Notes under the pieces: model-generated | Told to the model about the DNA's origin: nothing | The model's input: only the letters and a program-made list of their open reading frames with translations | The model's database searches: none | Part shown: positions 8,653-15,699 of the stretch, piece after piece | Layout of the letters: every line of letters starts with the position of its first letter | Numbering within the stretch: the first letter of the stretch is position 1 | Translations under genes and position numbers: made by a program | Assembly (NCBI GenBank): GCA_018623995.1 | Contig: JAAZUV010000004.1 | Location: 1-26,836 of the forward strand | Length of the DNA stretch: 26,836 nucleotides | Origin: Methanobacteriota archaeon | Lineage (GTDB): Archaea > Thermoplasmatota > Poseidoniia > Poseidoniales > Poseidoniaceae | Direction of reading: 5' to 3'

Positions 8653-8738
8653 TGGCGCCGAGAGAGAGATTTGAACTCCCGAGGGACAGGCCCACGCGAT
8701 TTCCAGTCGCGCGCACTACCAGGCTATGCGATCTCGGC
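8653..8738 (-). tRNA. trnS: tRNA-Ser (anticodon GGA), CCA encoded
   Basis: Minus-strand class II tRNA. The acceptor stem GCCGAGA pairs with TCTCGGC. The anticodon arm CGCGA-CTGGAAA-TCGCG gives anticodon GGA, reading UCC/UCU. A long variable arm (GGG-CCTGT-CCC) confirms a class II tRNA, as expected for serine. The T arm is GGGAG-TTCAAAT-CTCTC. The discriminator is G, typical of serine tRNAs, followed by a genomic CCA (bases 8653-8655). No intron is present. Confidence 0.97.
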
Positions 8739-8766
8739 TCGCAATTCTGTCCAATCGTCATCAGGG

Positions 8767-8771
8767 TTTAA
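8767..8771 (-). promoter_or_regulatory. Possible TATA box for tRNA-Ser
   Basis: Minus-strand TTAAA (within GCGTTAAACC) lies 29-33 bp upstream of the tRNA-Ser 5' end, close to the spacing seen for tRNA-Thr. The match is weaker than TTATAT. Confidence 0.4.
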
Positions 8772-8831
8772 CGCTCTCGCTTGTCAATGTAGGAACGCAA
8801 GAACCTCAAAGGGGGACGTTCACGGGGTAAC

Positions 8832-9752
8832 ATGGACGGTGGGGAATCGGCAACCCATGACGCATCTCACGATGCACTTCCATTCCGATTGAATGATGTC
8901 AAAGTTGAACCGAAGTTCTTCGATTTCCATCCACTCATACCACAAATCCGTCAAGAGTTGATGTTCCAGTTGAAATTGATTCGTACCGATTGGAACCCCC
9001 AATTCACAATCTCAATTCTGTCAGCAGTGCTTGCAATTCTTCTCGGCGCACTCAACGCAGATATCTTTGATGGTGGGGATGCGAAGGTTGCAGGTTTGGA
9101 AGGCCTTCAGATCGCTGGAAGTACGGCCTACTTCCAGATGGTCATCTCAATGCTAATCTGGGGATGGTTTTTGTTCATGCTCATCCAAATGTTTCCAATT
9201 ATGCGGACACATACAATCACTTTGCTGATGATTTGGGCAGGATTTGGGATAGCCCAGGTTTTCTTCCATTCAACGAACAAGAACTTCCCTGTTGGACTTT
9301 CACTTTCAGATATGATGGGAGGTTTCCTCATCACGTTAGTGTGCATTTTCTTCCTCTACTTCTTCATTAAAGCAGTGCGTGAAACAAGGGACCTGCATGT
9401 TGAGACTCACCACTTACACGAAGATGTTCGAGTGATGGAAGAATCAATGCTCGAGCATTCGCTGCGAGGGTGGGCCTTTGTGTGCGGAACTTGGGCCATT
9501 TTAGCCATGCTCAGCGCTTGGACTGGAGCACAATACATCGCTGAACGTACGGGGTCACGAACATGGGCTTTGACGCTGCACATTCTCTTCTCGATTCTAA
9601 CGATTCCGCTACTCTTGTGGACCGTTTGGTTCCCACAGAGAATGTTGGGCAGCGAAGCACGTGTCAGAACGAAGGCGGCTGTTTCTGCAGACGAGGATCT
9701 CATGAGCAAAGCAGAGATTCTCGAAGTCTCTCCCGATCAGGAGGCATGGTAA
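8832..9752 (+). CDS. Six-pass membrane protein of unknown function
   Basis: A 306-residue integral membrane protein that I do not recognise. Hydrophobic segments lie at about 58-76, 99-122, 128-147, 161-182, 213-233 and 245-267, giving six likely helices with both ends probably in the cytoplasm. The first 55 residues are polar and the last 38 acidic. A His-rich loop (LHVETHHLHEDVR, about 188-200) sits between helices 4 and 5 and could bind metal, though this is only a suggestion. It opens a tight plus-strand unit: its TAA at 9750-9752 touches the start of the cysteine desulfurase gene, which is followed 9 bp later by a membrane-anchored subtilase. The start at ATG 8832 is the first in the frame; GTG 8820-region starts were not assessed. 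No transporter motif was identified. Confidence 0.85.
   Translation: MDGGESATHDASHDALPFRLNDVKVEPKFFDFHPLIPQIRQELMFQLKLIRTDWNPQFTISILSAVLAILLGALNADIFDGGDAKVAGLEGLQIAGSTAYFQMVISMLIWGWFLFMLIQMFPIMRTHTITLLMIWAGFGIAQVFFHSTNKNFPVGLSLSDMMGGFLITLVCIFFLYFFIKAVRETRDLHVETHHLHEDVRVMEESMLEHSLRGWAFVCGTWAILAMLSAWTGAQYIAERTGSRTWALTLHILFSILTIPLLLWTVWFPQRMLGSEARVRTKAAVSADEDLMSKAEILEVSPDQEAW
9739..9744 (+). promoter_or_regulatory. Shine-Dalgarno site deciding the sufS-like start
   Basis: AGGAGG lies seven bases before ATG 9752 but only one base before ATG 9746. This favours 9752 as the start, sharing one base with the upstream TAA. Confidence 0.65.
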
Positions 9753-10969
9753 TGGATTTAGCAAAACGACGCGAGGATTTCCCAGCATTGTGTGAGGACC
9801 AACCTGTTGCCTATCTAGACAATGCATGCGTCACTCTTCGGCCACACTCCGTCATCAATGCAATTTCAGACTATTATACGAAAACCCCGGGCTGCGGGGG
9901 CCGTTCAGTTCACCGATTTGGCACAACTGTTTCGAAAACAATTGCGCATTCCAGGAGAACACTCGGTCAGTTTTTCAACGCGCCATCAGTCAATGAAATC
10001 GTTTTCACGCGAAATGCAACCCATAGCCTCAATCAAGTCGCAAAGGGATTGTCATGGGAAAAAGGAGATGTTGTCCTCACAACAGATAGAGAGCACAACT
10101 CGAATCTTGTACCTTGGCTTCAACTGGAAGAAGAACAAGGAATCGACCATCGAGTCGTGACTTCGAATGAGGACAACACATTCGATATCGAAGCGTTTGA
10201 ACACATGTGCGCAGAAGCAGGAAGTAAGTTGAGAATGGTTTCTGTCAGCCAAGTTGGCAATCTTGATGGGATCGAAACTCCAGTTCGAGAAATCACGAAA
10301 ATTGCGAAAGATTTCGGCGCTCTTGTCTGTGTTGACGGTGCCCAATCTGCCCCACACATGCCGGTCGATGTGCAAGAGATGGGCATCGATTTCTTTGCAT
10401 TTTCAATTCACAAAATGCTCGGCCCATCAGGAATGGGAGGTCTTTGGGGCCGAGAAGAGTTGCTCAATTCCATGCGCACCATCCAATCAGGAGGACAGAC
10501 GGTCAAGACGTCACGCTACGATGGTGTCGAATGGGCCACAACACCTTCCAAGTTTGAAGGTGGCCTCGGTCATTTTGCAGGCATGATGGCGACTGGAGCT
10601 GCCATTGATTACCTGACAAGTCTCGATATGGAACAAATACACGAGCATGAGATCCATCTAAACAGAATTATGTCAGATGGAGTCAAAGATTTGGATGGTG
10701 TATCAATCATAGGTCCAGAAGATGCATCCAAGCGGGGAGGTATTTGTTCATTGCTTCTTGATGAGAAGCTTCCCGCACATGACATCGCATTGCTTCTTGA
10801 CGAGGTATCGGGCGTCATGGTTCGATCCGGCCAGCACTGTGTGCATTCCTGGTTCAATGACAGAGGATACAATGGCTCATTAAGGGCCTCTGCTTATTTC
10901 TACAATACTGAGGAAGACGTGAAGCGTTTTGTCGATACGTTTTCAGAAGCAGTTCAGGCATTTCAGTGA
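9752..10969 (+). CDS. sufS: SufS-like cysteine desulfurase (class V aminotransferase fold)
   Basis: PLP enzyme predicted to take sulfur from cysteine as a bound persulfide for Fe-S cluster or thiolation pathways. Length is 405 residues, normal for SufS. Landmarks: LDNACVTLRP near the N-terminus, the PLP-stacking His115 in DREHNSN, Asp/Gln of VDGAQSAPH, the Schiff-base Lys221 in SIHKMLGPSG, and the catalytic-loop Cys363 in RSGQHCVH. The upstream frame extends to 9563 inside the membrane protein gene, but ATG 9752 has an ideal AGGAGG. No SufBCD, SufE or SufU gene lies in the window. The N-terminal motif has Cys-Val where SufS proteins usually show Ala-Thr-Thr. Selenocysteine lyase or another class V activity is the main alternative. 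Confidence 0.88.
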   Translation: MDLAKRREDFPALCEDQPVAYLDNACVTLRPHSVINAISDYYTKTPGCGGRSVHRFGTTVSKTIAHSRRTLGQFFNAPSVNEIVFTRNATHSLNQVAKGLSWEKGDVVLTTDREHNSNLVPWLQLEEEQGIDHRVVTSNEDNTFDIEAFEHMCAEAGSKLRMVSVSQVGNLDGIETPVREITKIAKDFGALVCVDGAQSAPHMPVDVQEMGIDFFAFSIHKMLGPSGMGGLWGREELLNSMRTIQSGGQTVKTSRYDGVEWATTPSKFEGGLGHFAGMMATGAAIDYLTSLDMEQIHEHEIHLNRIMSDGVKDLDGVSIIGPEDASKRGGICSLLLDEKLPAHDIALLLDEVSGVMVRSGQHCVHSWFNDRGYNGSLRASAYFYNTEEDVKRFVDTFSEAVQAFQ

Positions 10970-10978
10970 GGGGCTGTC

Positions 10979-12118
10979 ATGACAGGGAATCATGATACAG
11001 ATGCAAAGGACGATAGCCTATCTCCTCAACTGGAAAAGGATCTTGAAATCGTTCGACGCATCGTGAGTGTTGCTACTGCTGCACTTCTCATCTTAGTAGC
11101 GGGCTTTGCTTACAATATCATTGTAGGCGATGGACTGACATTCGTCAAACCGAGTGATGCTCTGATGGAATCCGAACAAACCTATAGAGAACTCGTCAAC
11201 CTACCAAGCGGTTATTCTGGCTCTGGAGTCAATGTATGCATTGTTGACACGGGTATGGAATTGAATCATCCAGATTTGGAAGATTTTGATGTGGCAGGGT
11301 GGGTGGATATTGTTCAAGGCAAATCAAATCCATACGACGACCATGGACATGGAACCAACATGGCAGGAATCCTCGTAGCAAATGGTTGGATTAACGGAAT
11401 CGCAAAAGACGTGAACCTCTACGTTGCCAAAGCATTGCTTGCAAATGGGTCTGGTTACGAAGAAGACGTCGTTGCAGGCATCGATTGGTGCATCGGTCAA
11501 AACGTGAGCATTATTTCCCTCTCATTGGGTGGGGGGCAAGATTTGTTCCCATTGCCCGGTTCCAGCGGCAGGACCATCGAAGACTCAGTGAACGATGCTA
11601 CTGCGCGTGGAATATTCGTTGTCGCAGCTGCGGGTAACGATGGTGGTGAAAATGACGATGGGGATGTTGCTTCGCCTGGGAGCGAGCGTCGCGTCATTTG
11701 TGTTGGAGGCGTAACGCTATCGGGAGATCACTGGGCAAAGTCTTCGACAGGAAACAACGGATTCAGCGCACTACCGTTCAAGTTACCACGTGGCGATCCT
11801 GACAAGAAACCTGAATTGGTTGCACCTGCAAAAGAAGTCCCAGTACTCAACCATCAGGGGACATGGTCAGCTTCCAGTGGAACAAGTGCTGCTACTGTTT
11901 ACGTGACTGGAGCCATTGCTTTGTTGCTTGAAGCCCAACCACAGTTGGCCAGCAACGGAACGTCAGGCGATGTTTCAACCATCGATGAGGTCAAAGACTG
12001 GATTATGCAATCCGTCCAACCACGTGATGGGCAGTCCGATCACGATGACGACTATGGATACGGCTTGCTCGATATTGATGCCCTCTTAGAATTGGCTGAA
12101 CAACAATCTACCGCTTGA
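10979..12118 (+). CDS. Membrane-anchored S8 serine peptidase without propeptide
   Basis: A 379-residue subtilase. A single hydrophobic segment at about 28-50 follows a charged 25-residue head and probably anchors the enzyme, with the catalytic domain outside. The triad is complete: Asp90 in CIVDTGME, His124 in DHGHGTNMAG and Ser303 in SSGTSAAT, with oxyanion Asn220 in AAAGND. Only about 30 residues separate the helix from the catalytic core, too short for an I9 propeptide. The Ser box reads SGTSAAT rather than the usual SGTSMAT. ATG 10979 lies 9 bp after the desulfurase stop with GAGGGG six bases upstream, so the two are probably co-transcribed. The final 11 bases overlap the 3' end of the methyltransferase gene. 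It may process surface or exported proteins; substrate unknown. Confidence 0.94.
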   Translation: MTGNHDTDAKDDSLSPQLEKDLEIVRRIVSVATAALLILVAGFAYNIIVGDGLTFVKPSDALMESEQTYRELVNLPSGYSGSGVNVCIVDTGMELNHPDLEDFDVAGWVDIVQGKSNPYDDHGHGTNMAGILVANGWINGIAKDVNLYVAKALLANGSGYEEDVVAGIDWCIGQNVSIISLSLGGGQDLFPLPGSSGRTIEDSVNDATARGIFVVAAAGNDGGENDDGDVASPGSERRVICVGGVTLSGDHWAKSSTGNNGFSALPFKLPRGDPDKKPELVAPAKEVPVLNHQGTWSASSGTSAATVYVTGAIALLLEAQPQLASNGTSGDVSTIDEVKDWIMQSVQPRDGQSDHDDDYGYGLLDIDALLELAEQQSTA

Positions 12119-12824
12119 AGAAGGCAACGATGGTTCCCCCAAAGAGCGGGACGAAGGCCATGTGATAGTTCAGCTGAGATTCTTGCACGAATTTTATCCA
12201 TGCATTGAATCCATCGACCTTCGCTTTCCCATCATCATCAAGTTCATCGTACTCTCCGACAGGCGTTTCTGGTTCTGTTGTGTAGAGAACACCATTGTTG
12301 GAGAGCAGGTCCAGAGAGTGTTGCAAATCACTTGCTAATCGGCTAAGAGGTGCGTCAACAATGATTGCATCGTACGCCTCAGAGAGGCGACGTTCATCCG
12401 TACCTACTCCGGAAGCTGTTGTTAATTTCCATGCTTTTTCTTCAGCACATAGCGTCGCAAAATCATTGACAATGATGTTTGACCACGATGTTGCATCGTA
12501 ACGTGTTTGAAGTCGATGAAGGATGACTCCAAATTTCGCTCCCTGTTCGATGATATCGAAGCGAGAGACAGGACGTTCAGCGAACAAATCGTACAGCCAT
12601 GCTGAGCGATGCCCGATACTTCCTCCAATCTCAAGGACACGATCTGGTTCTTGACGACCAATAGCATCGCGCAGACGACGCAACACAGAAATTGACCAAG
12701 TTGACAATCCCATGTGCTCCAATTGTGTAGCAATGTTCGCTGCAATTTCAGGCTCATCGCGGGAACGATCATGATCTGCATTCAAAAGCGTGGGCAAAAC
12801 TTGGTCACGCCCAATCTCGCTCAT
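12108..12824 (-). CDS. Class I SAM-dependent methyltransferase
   Basis: A 238-residue Rossmann-fold methyltransferase. Motif I is VLEIGGSIGHRSAWL (63-77), with the SAM-binding GGSIG loop. An acidic end of strand 2 (FDIIEQG) and the motif IV strand AIIVDAP follow. The layout resembles the caffeoyl-CoA O-methyltransferase (COG4122) group, but the substrate cannot be told. The ATG at 12824 (MSEIGRDQV) is chosen because the frame upstream to 12965 would overlap the divergent zinc-finger gene and encodes a low-complexity serine-rich stretch. It is tail-to-tail with the subtilase gene and overlaps it by 11 bp. Confidence 0.85.
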   Translation of the reverse strand: MSEIGRDQVLPTLLNADHDRSRDEPEIAANIATQLEHMGLSTWSISVLRRLRDAIGRQEPDRVLEIGGSIGHRSAWLYDLFAERPVSRFDIIEQGAKFGVILHRLQTRYDATSWSNIIVNDFATLCAEEKAWKLTTASGVGTDERRLSEAYDAIIVDAPLSRLASDLQHSLDLLSNNGVLYTTEPETPVGEYDELDDDGKAKVDGFNAWIKFVQESQLNYHMAFVPLFGGTIVAFFKR

Positions 12825-12918
12825 AGAAAGACCACAAGGGCGGATTGTTTTGAAGACTGTGACGATACCACATGCGGTGGATTCAAAGGGGGCATGCTTC
12901 GAGAGCAACCTGAGAAGC

Positions 12919-13689
12919 ATGGATGACGAATTCTTTGAAGACGACTTCGATGATGACGAGATCATCGAAAACGCTGTTCTTTGTCCTAATTGCGAAGATG
13001 TGACCGGTCACCAAATTCTCAAGGAAAAAGAAATCGGGCGAGGTAAGGATTACCTCTTACGATGCGAGGTATGTTCCACCGTTCATGAAATTCAATTCCG
13101 AGCACCTCCGTTGAAGCGTGTACCGTTCATGCTGACCGATGGTCCTGAATCATACATGGCTACAATCGATCTCGATGCTGATGAATGGTTGGAGCTCAAC
13201 GACGTATTCGAGCACGATGAAATGGCATGGAGAATAACTCGACTCGAATCTGAAAAAGGAACTGTTGAGGAAATCGAGGCGAGCAATCTTGTTCGCGCAG
13301 TTGCATTGCGCCAAGACATGCTCCGGGTCAAAATTACGAAGACTCGAGGAGAATTCTCAACGCCTGATGTACTCATCGTAGAAGAGGGTACATCTTTCAA
13401 GGCAGGAACACTCCTTGACATTGGAGTCCAGACATGGCGCATCCGTGCGATTCACACTGGTGAAGGGCGTACATTACGAGGCACAGTTGATGCGTCCAAC
13501 ATCAAGCGAATGTATTTGCATGAACCACCAAGACCAGAACGATTCGAACCGAAGACGCCAAGAGAACGGCGTCAAGCCTGGAAAGAGGGTCGCCTTGGTT
13601 TCAATCCGAACCCAATCTTACCAAAAGAGCAAATCAAGAAGCGGGTCAAACCGTCAAACAAGCGAAAGAAGAAAAAGGCCAGAAAGTGA
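12919..13689 (+). CDS. HVO_0476-family zinc-finger protein
   Basis: A 256-residue protein that I match to the archaeal HVO_0476 zinc-finger family by its domain pattern. The zinc ribbon has Cys22/Cys25 (CPNC) and Cys49/Cys52 (CEVC). Then come two beta-rich repeats with strands such as WRITRLE and TWRIRAIH, ending at NIKRMYLHE. The family's role is not established; nucleic-acid binding is plausible. The N-terminus is strikingly acidic (MDDEFFEDDFDDDE) and the C-terminus is a long basic tail ending KPSNKRKKKKARK. ATG 12919 is chosen over the frame's first ATG 12790, which lies inside the divergent methyltransferase gene. The stop at 13689 abuts the proline dehydrogenase stop on the other strand. 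Confidence 0.8.
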   Translation: MDDEFFEDDFDDDEIIENAVLCPNCEDVTGHQILKEKEIGRGKDYLLRCEVCSTVHEIQFRAPPLKRVPFMLTDGPESYMATIDLDADEWLELNDVFEHDEMAWRITRLESEKGTVEEIEASNLVRAVALRQDMLRVKITKTRGEFSTPDVLIVEEGTSFKAGTLLDIGVQTWRIRAIHTGEGRTLRGTVDASNIKRMYLHEPPRPERFEPKTPRERRQAWKEGRLGFNPNPILPKEQIKKRVKPSNKRKKKKARK

Positions 13690-14658
13690 TTATGGACGGT
13701 TTGTCCAAGGCATCAAGAAGGCCTTGGCAATCTGCAGTCCGATGGTGGGATTTTCTTGTAGTCGTCGTATGCTGTACTCATACCACTTTTCTCCGTATGG
13801 AATGTAGACGCGAGTACGATGTCCTTGCTTGGTGAGTTTTCGTCGCATCGGGCCACGTACGCCAAGCAGCATTTGGAATTCGTAACCCGGACCTTTTCCT
13901 TTTCTAGCCGCTCCTGCGTTGGTTCTTGGATCGTCAATTGATGGTCCCATGTTGAATTCCTTCAGAACTTCGAGAGAATAATCGACAACTGGGACATCGT
14001 GGGATGCAATTCCAACATAGGCACCGTGTTCCAAAGCCATCCTGATGGCGTCATTGGTTTTGTCGCGGATATCTGTTCGTGTTGTGTAGGCAATTTCTTC
14101 AGGTTCGAGATAAATTCCTTTGCAAATTCGGTAGTCAGCATTTGGACCGATGACATCAGCGACTTCCTTAATGTCATCAGGCGTTCGATGCAAACGACCT
14201 TGGAGGACTGTTCCGACATTTGTCAAGCCTTTCTCATGCAAATCGAGAACAACTTGAATGGTTTCTGTGGTAACACGATGATCTTCCATATCCAGACGTA
14301 CAAACATATCATGCTCGGCAGCTTGACGTACTAGAGATTCAATGTTTTCCATGCCTTTGTCCTTATCGATGAGCAGTCCAAATGCCGTAGGCTTGATCGA
14401 AAGGTTGGCATCAAAGTCGTTTTCGACAATTGCCTGCATAACACGAACGTATTCATCCAGGAAAAATTGTGCCTCGTCCAAGGAAGAGATTTCTTCTCCG
14501 AGAACATCGATTGTAAAGCATGCTCCTTCGGACTCCAATCGTTTCATGACCGTTACTGCATCATCCAGAGTCGATCCTGCAACGTAGCGACGAGAAACCC
14601 AACGTACGAACCAACGCGGCATACGTAGCGTCATTGCAACGATGAGTTTTGACAGCAT
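13690..14658 (-). CDS. Proline dehydrogenase (monofunctional)
   Basis: FAD enzyme oxidising L-proline to delta-1-pyrroline-5-carboxylate, passing electrons to quinone or another membrane acceptor. Its 322 residues fit the monofunctional class. Family landmarks: LSIKPT (86-91), RLDMED (121-126), YEFQMLLG (259-266), YIPYGE (285-290) and the substrate-binding RRLQENP (298-304). An amphipathic, basic N-terminus (LSKLIVAMTLRMPRWFVRW) could associate with the membrane. ATG 14658 has AAGGAGG seven bases upstream. The gene begins 17 bp after the dtdA stop, so the pair probably shares a transcript. No P5C dehydrogenase is in the window. Use of proline as carbon and nitrogen source fits a peptide-degrading organism (inference). 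Confidence 0.94.
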   Translation of the reverse strand: MLSKLIVAMTLRMPRWFVRWVSRRYVAGSTLDDAVTVMKRLESEGACFTIDVLGEEISSLDEAQFFLDEYVRVMQAIVENDFDANLSIKPTAFGLLIDKDKGMENIESLVRQAAEHDMFVRLDMEDHRVTTETIQVVLDLHEKGLTNVGTVLQGRLHRTPDDIKEVADVIGPNADYRICKGIYLEPEEIAYTTRTDIRDKTNDAIRMALEHGAYVGIASHDVPVVDYSLEVLKEFNMGPSIDDPRTNAGAARKGKGPGYEFQMLLGVRGPMRRKLTKQGHRTRVYIPYGEKWYEYSIRRLQENPTIGLQIAKAFLMPWTNRP

Positions 14659-14665
14659 GAACCAA

Positions 14666-14672
14666 CCTCCTT
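14666..14672 (-). promoter_or_regulatory. Shine-Dalgarno site of proline dehydrogenase
   Basis: AAGGAGG on the minus strand lies seven bases before ATG 14658. It fixes that start. Confidence 0.7.
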
Positions 14673-14675
14673 GTT

Positions 14676-15632
14676 CTACTGGACTTCACGGCATCCTTTG
14701 ACCATTTCCAAGAAGGCATTGGTTCGAACAACTTCGACCCCGATGGATTCAAGATGACTGTAAATCAATTGACGTTGCCAACCCTTGAACGATTTCTTTT
14801 CCACATTGCAAACGATGACTCCACCTGGAAACGCCTTTTGCGTGGATGCAAGTGCTGCATCAATCGATTGTTTCCATAGAATGCCTGGATCATCTTGGGG
14901 CCCGAATGGCAAGGAATGATTCGCAAGCATGTGTCCGATCCATACGTTGTTTTCCAAACCTAATTTGTTGGCCTTTGGAGCGTAATGTCCGCCTCCGAGT
15001 GTCACAAGAACTGGCTCTCCAGCCTGTCTTGAACTCCAACATTCGTTCAAGAAGCCATCACTAAAACCGAGGCCTTCAGCAATCACCTCTGAGAGGAGTT
15101 GAGCAGCTTCCTCGTTCGGCCAGTATGGTTCAGTTGAACCGACCTCAATGAACAGTGCTGGTACATCGAGGATTGGTCCATGATGTGTCACCTCAAGTGA
15201 GAGTGAGAAATCAAGAATGGCATTCTCTTCCCACTTCTGGTGGAGAAGTCTCCACCAAGGTCCAATACGAGGATTCGGAGGTGGAGCAAAACCTGAACGG
15301 CCACCAAATGGCGGCTCCTCTCCGAGTGGGTGGTGCGGTACGCCGATTGGATGCAATGTAAGACATGGTTTTCCACTTACGGCAGCATGTCTTGATGGAA
15401 AAATGACTTCACGTACTGTTTCTTTTGTAGCATCGTACCAGCGTCGGTCCAGATGGTCTTCCCAAAGTATTCGCTCAGGCAGGAACCACATGCGAACGTT
15501 ACCTATTGCAAACGCTGGGCGAGATTCAACATCATCACATTCCGACCACTGATGGTTTTCGAGAAGAAACTTCGCTTGATTGGTCGAAGCAATATCATCG
15601 TTGTTCACTGCAATCAGAACAACGTCGGACAT
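14676..15632 (-). CDS. dtdA: D-aminoacyl-tRNA deacylase, DTD2 (archaeal/plant) type
   Basis: Releases D-amino acids, and by family knowledge aldehyde-modified D-amino acids, from tRNA, so that they can be recharged correctly. Length is 318 residues from ATG 15632. Signature segments: HPIGVPHHPLG (94-104), VTHHGP (148-153), the acidic EVGSTE stretch (163-168) and GGGHYAPK (213-220), which together identify the archaeal DtdA/GEK1 family. The frame extends upstream to 15746 but would then overlap the start of the divergent propeller-like gene, and MSDVVLIAVNN gives the natural first strand. No Shine-Dalgarno is evident, and a leaderless transcript is possible. Proline dehydrogenase follows 17 bp downstream. 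Confidence 0.93.
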   Translation of the reverse strand: MSDVVLIAVNNDDIASTNQAKFLLENHQWSECDDVESRPAFAIGNVRMWFLPERILWEDHLDRRWYDATKETVREVIFPSRHAAVSGKPCLTLHPIGVPHHPLGEEPPFGGRSGFAPPPNPRIGPWWRLLHQKWEENAILDFSLSLEVTHHGPILDVPALFIEVGSTEPYWPNEEAAQLLSEVIAEGLGFSDGFLNECWSSRQAGEPVLVTLGGGHYAPKANKLGLENNVWIGHMLANHSLPFGPQDDPGILWKQSIDAALASTQKAFPGGVIVCNVEKKSFKGWQRQLIYSHLESIGVEVVRTNAFLEMVKGCREVQ

Positions 15633-15699
15633 GTTCTTGCTGAGGTGGGTGGACTTCTTGAAAGCGAGTATTGACAAAGAACCTCGTACTCGAACACCT

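Noticed and set aside
9563..9751. Sixty-three-residue N-terminal extension of the desulfurase
   Set aside because: It lies wholly inside the membrane protein gene in another frame, and the internal ATG has a strong ribosome site.
12825..12965. Upstream extension of the methyltransferase frame
   Set aside because: It would overlap the divergent zinc-finger gene and encodes a serine-rich low-complexity stretch.
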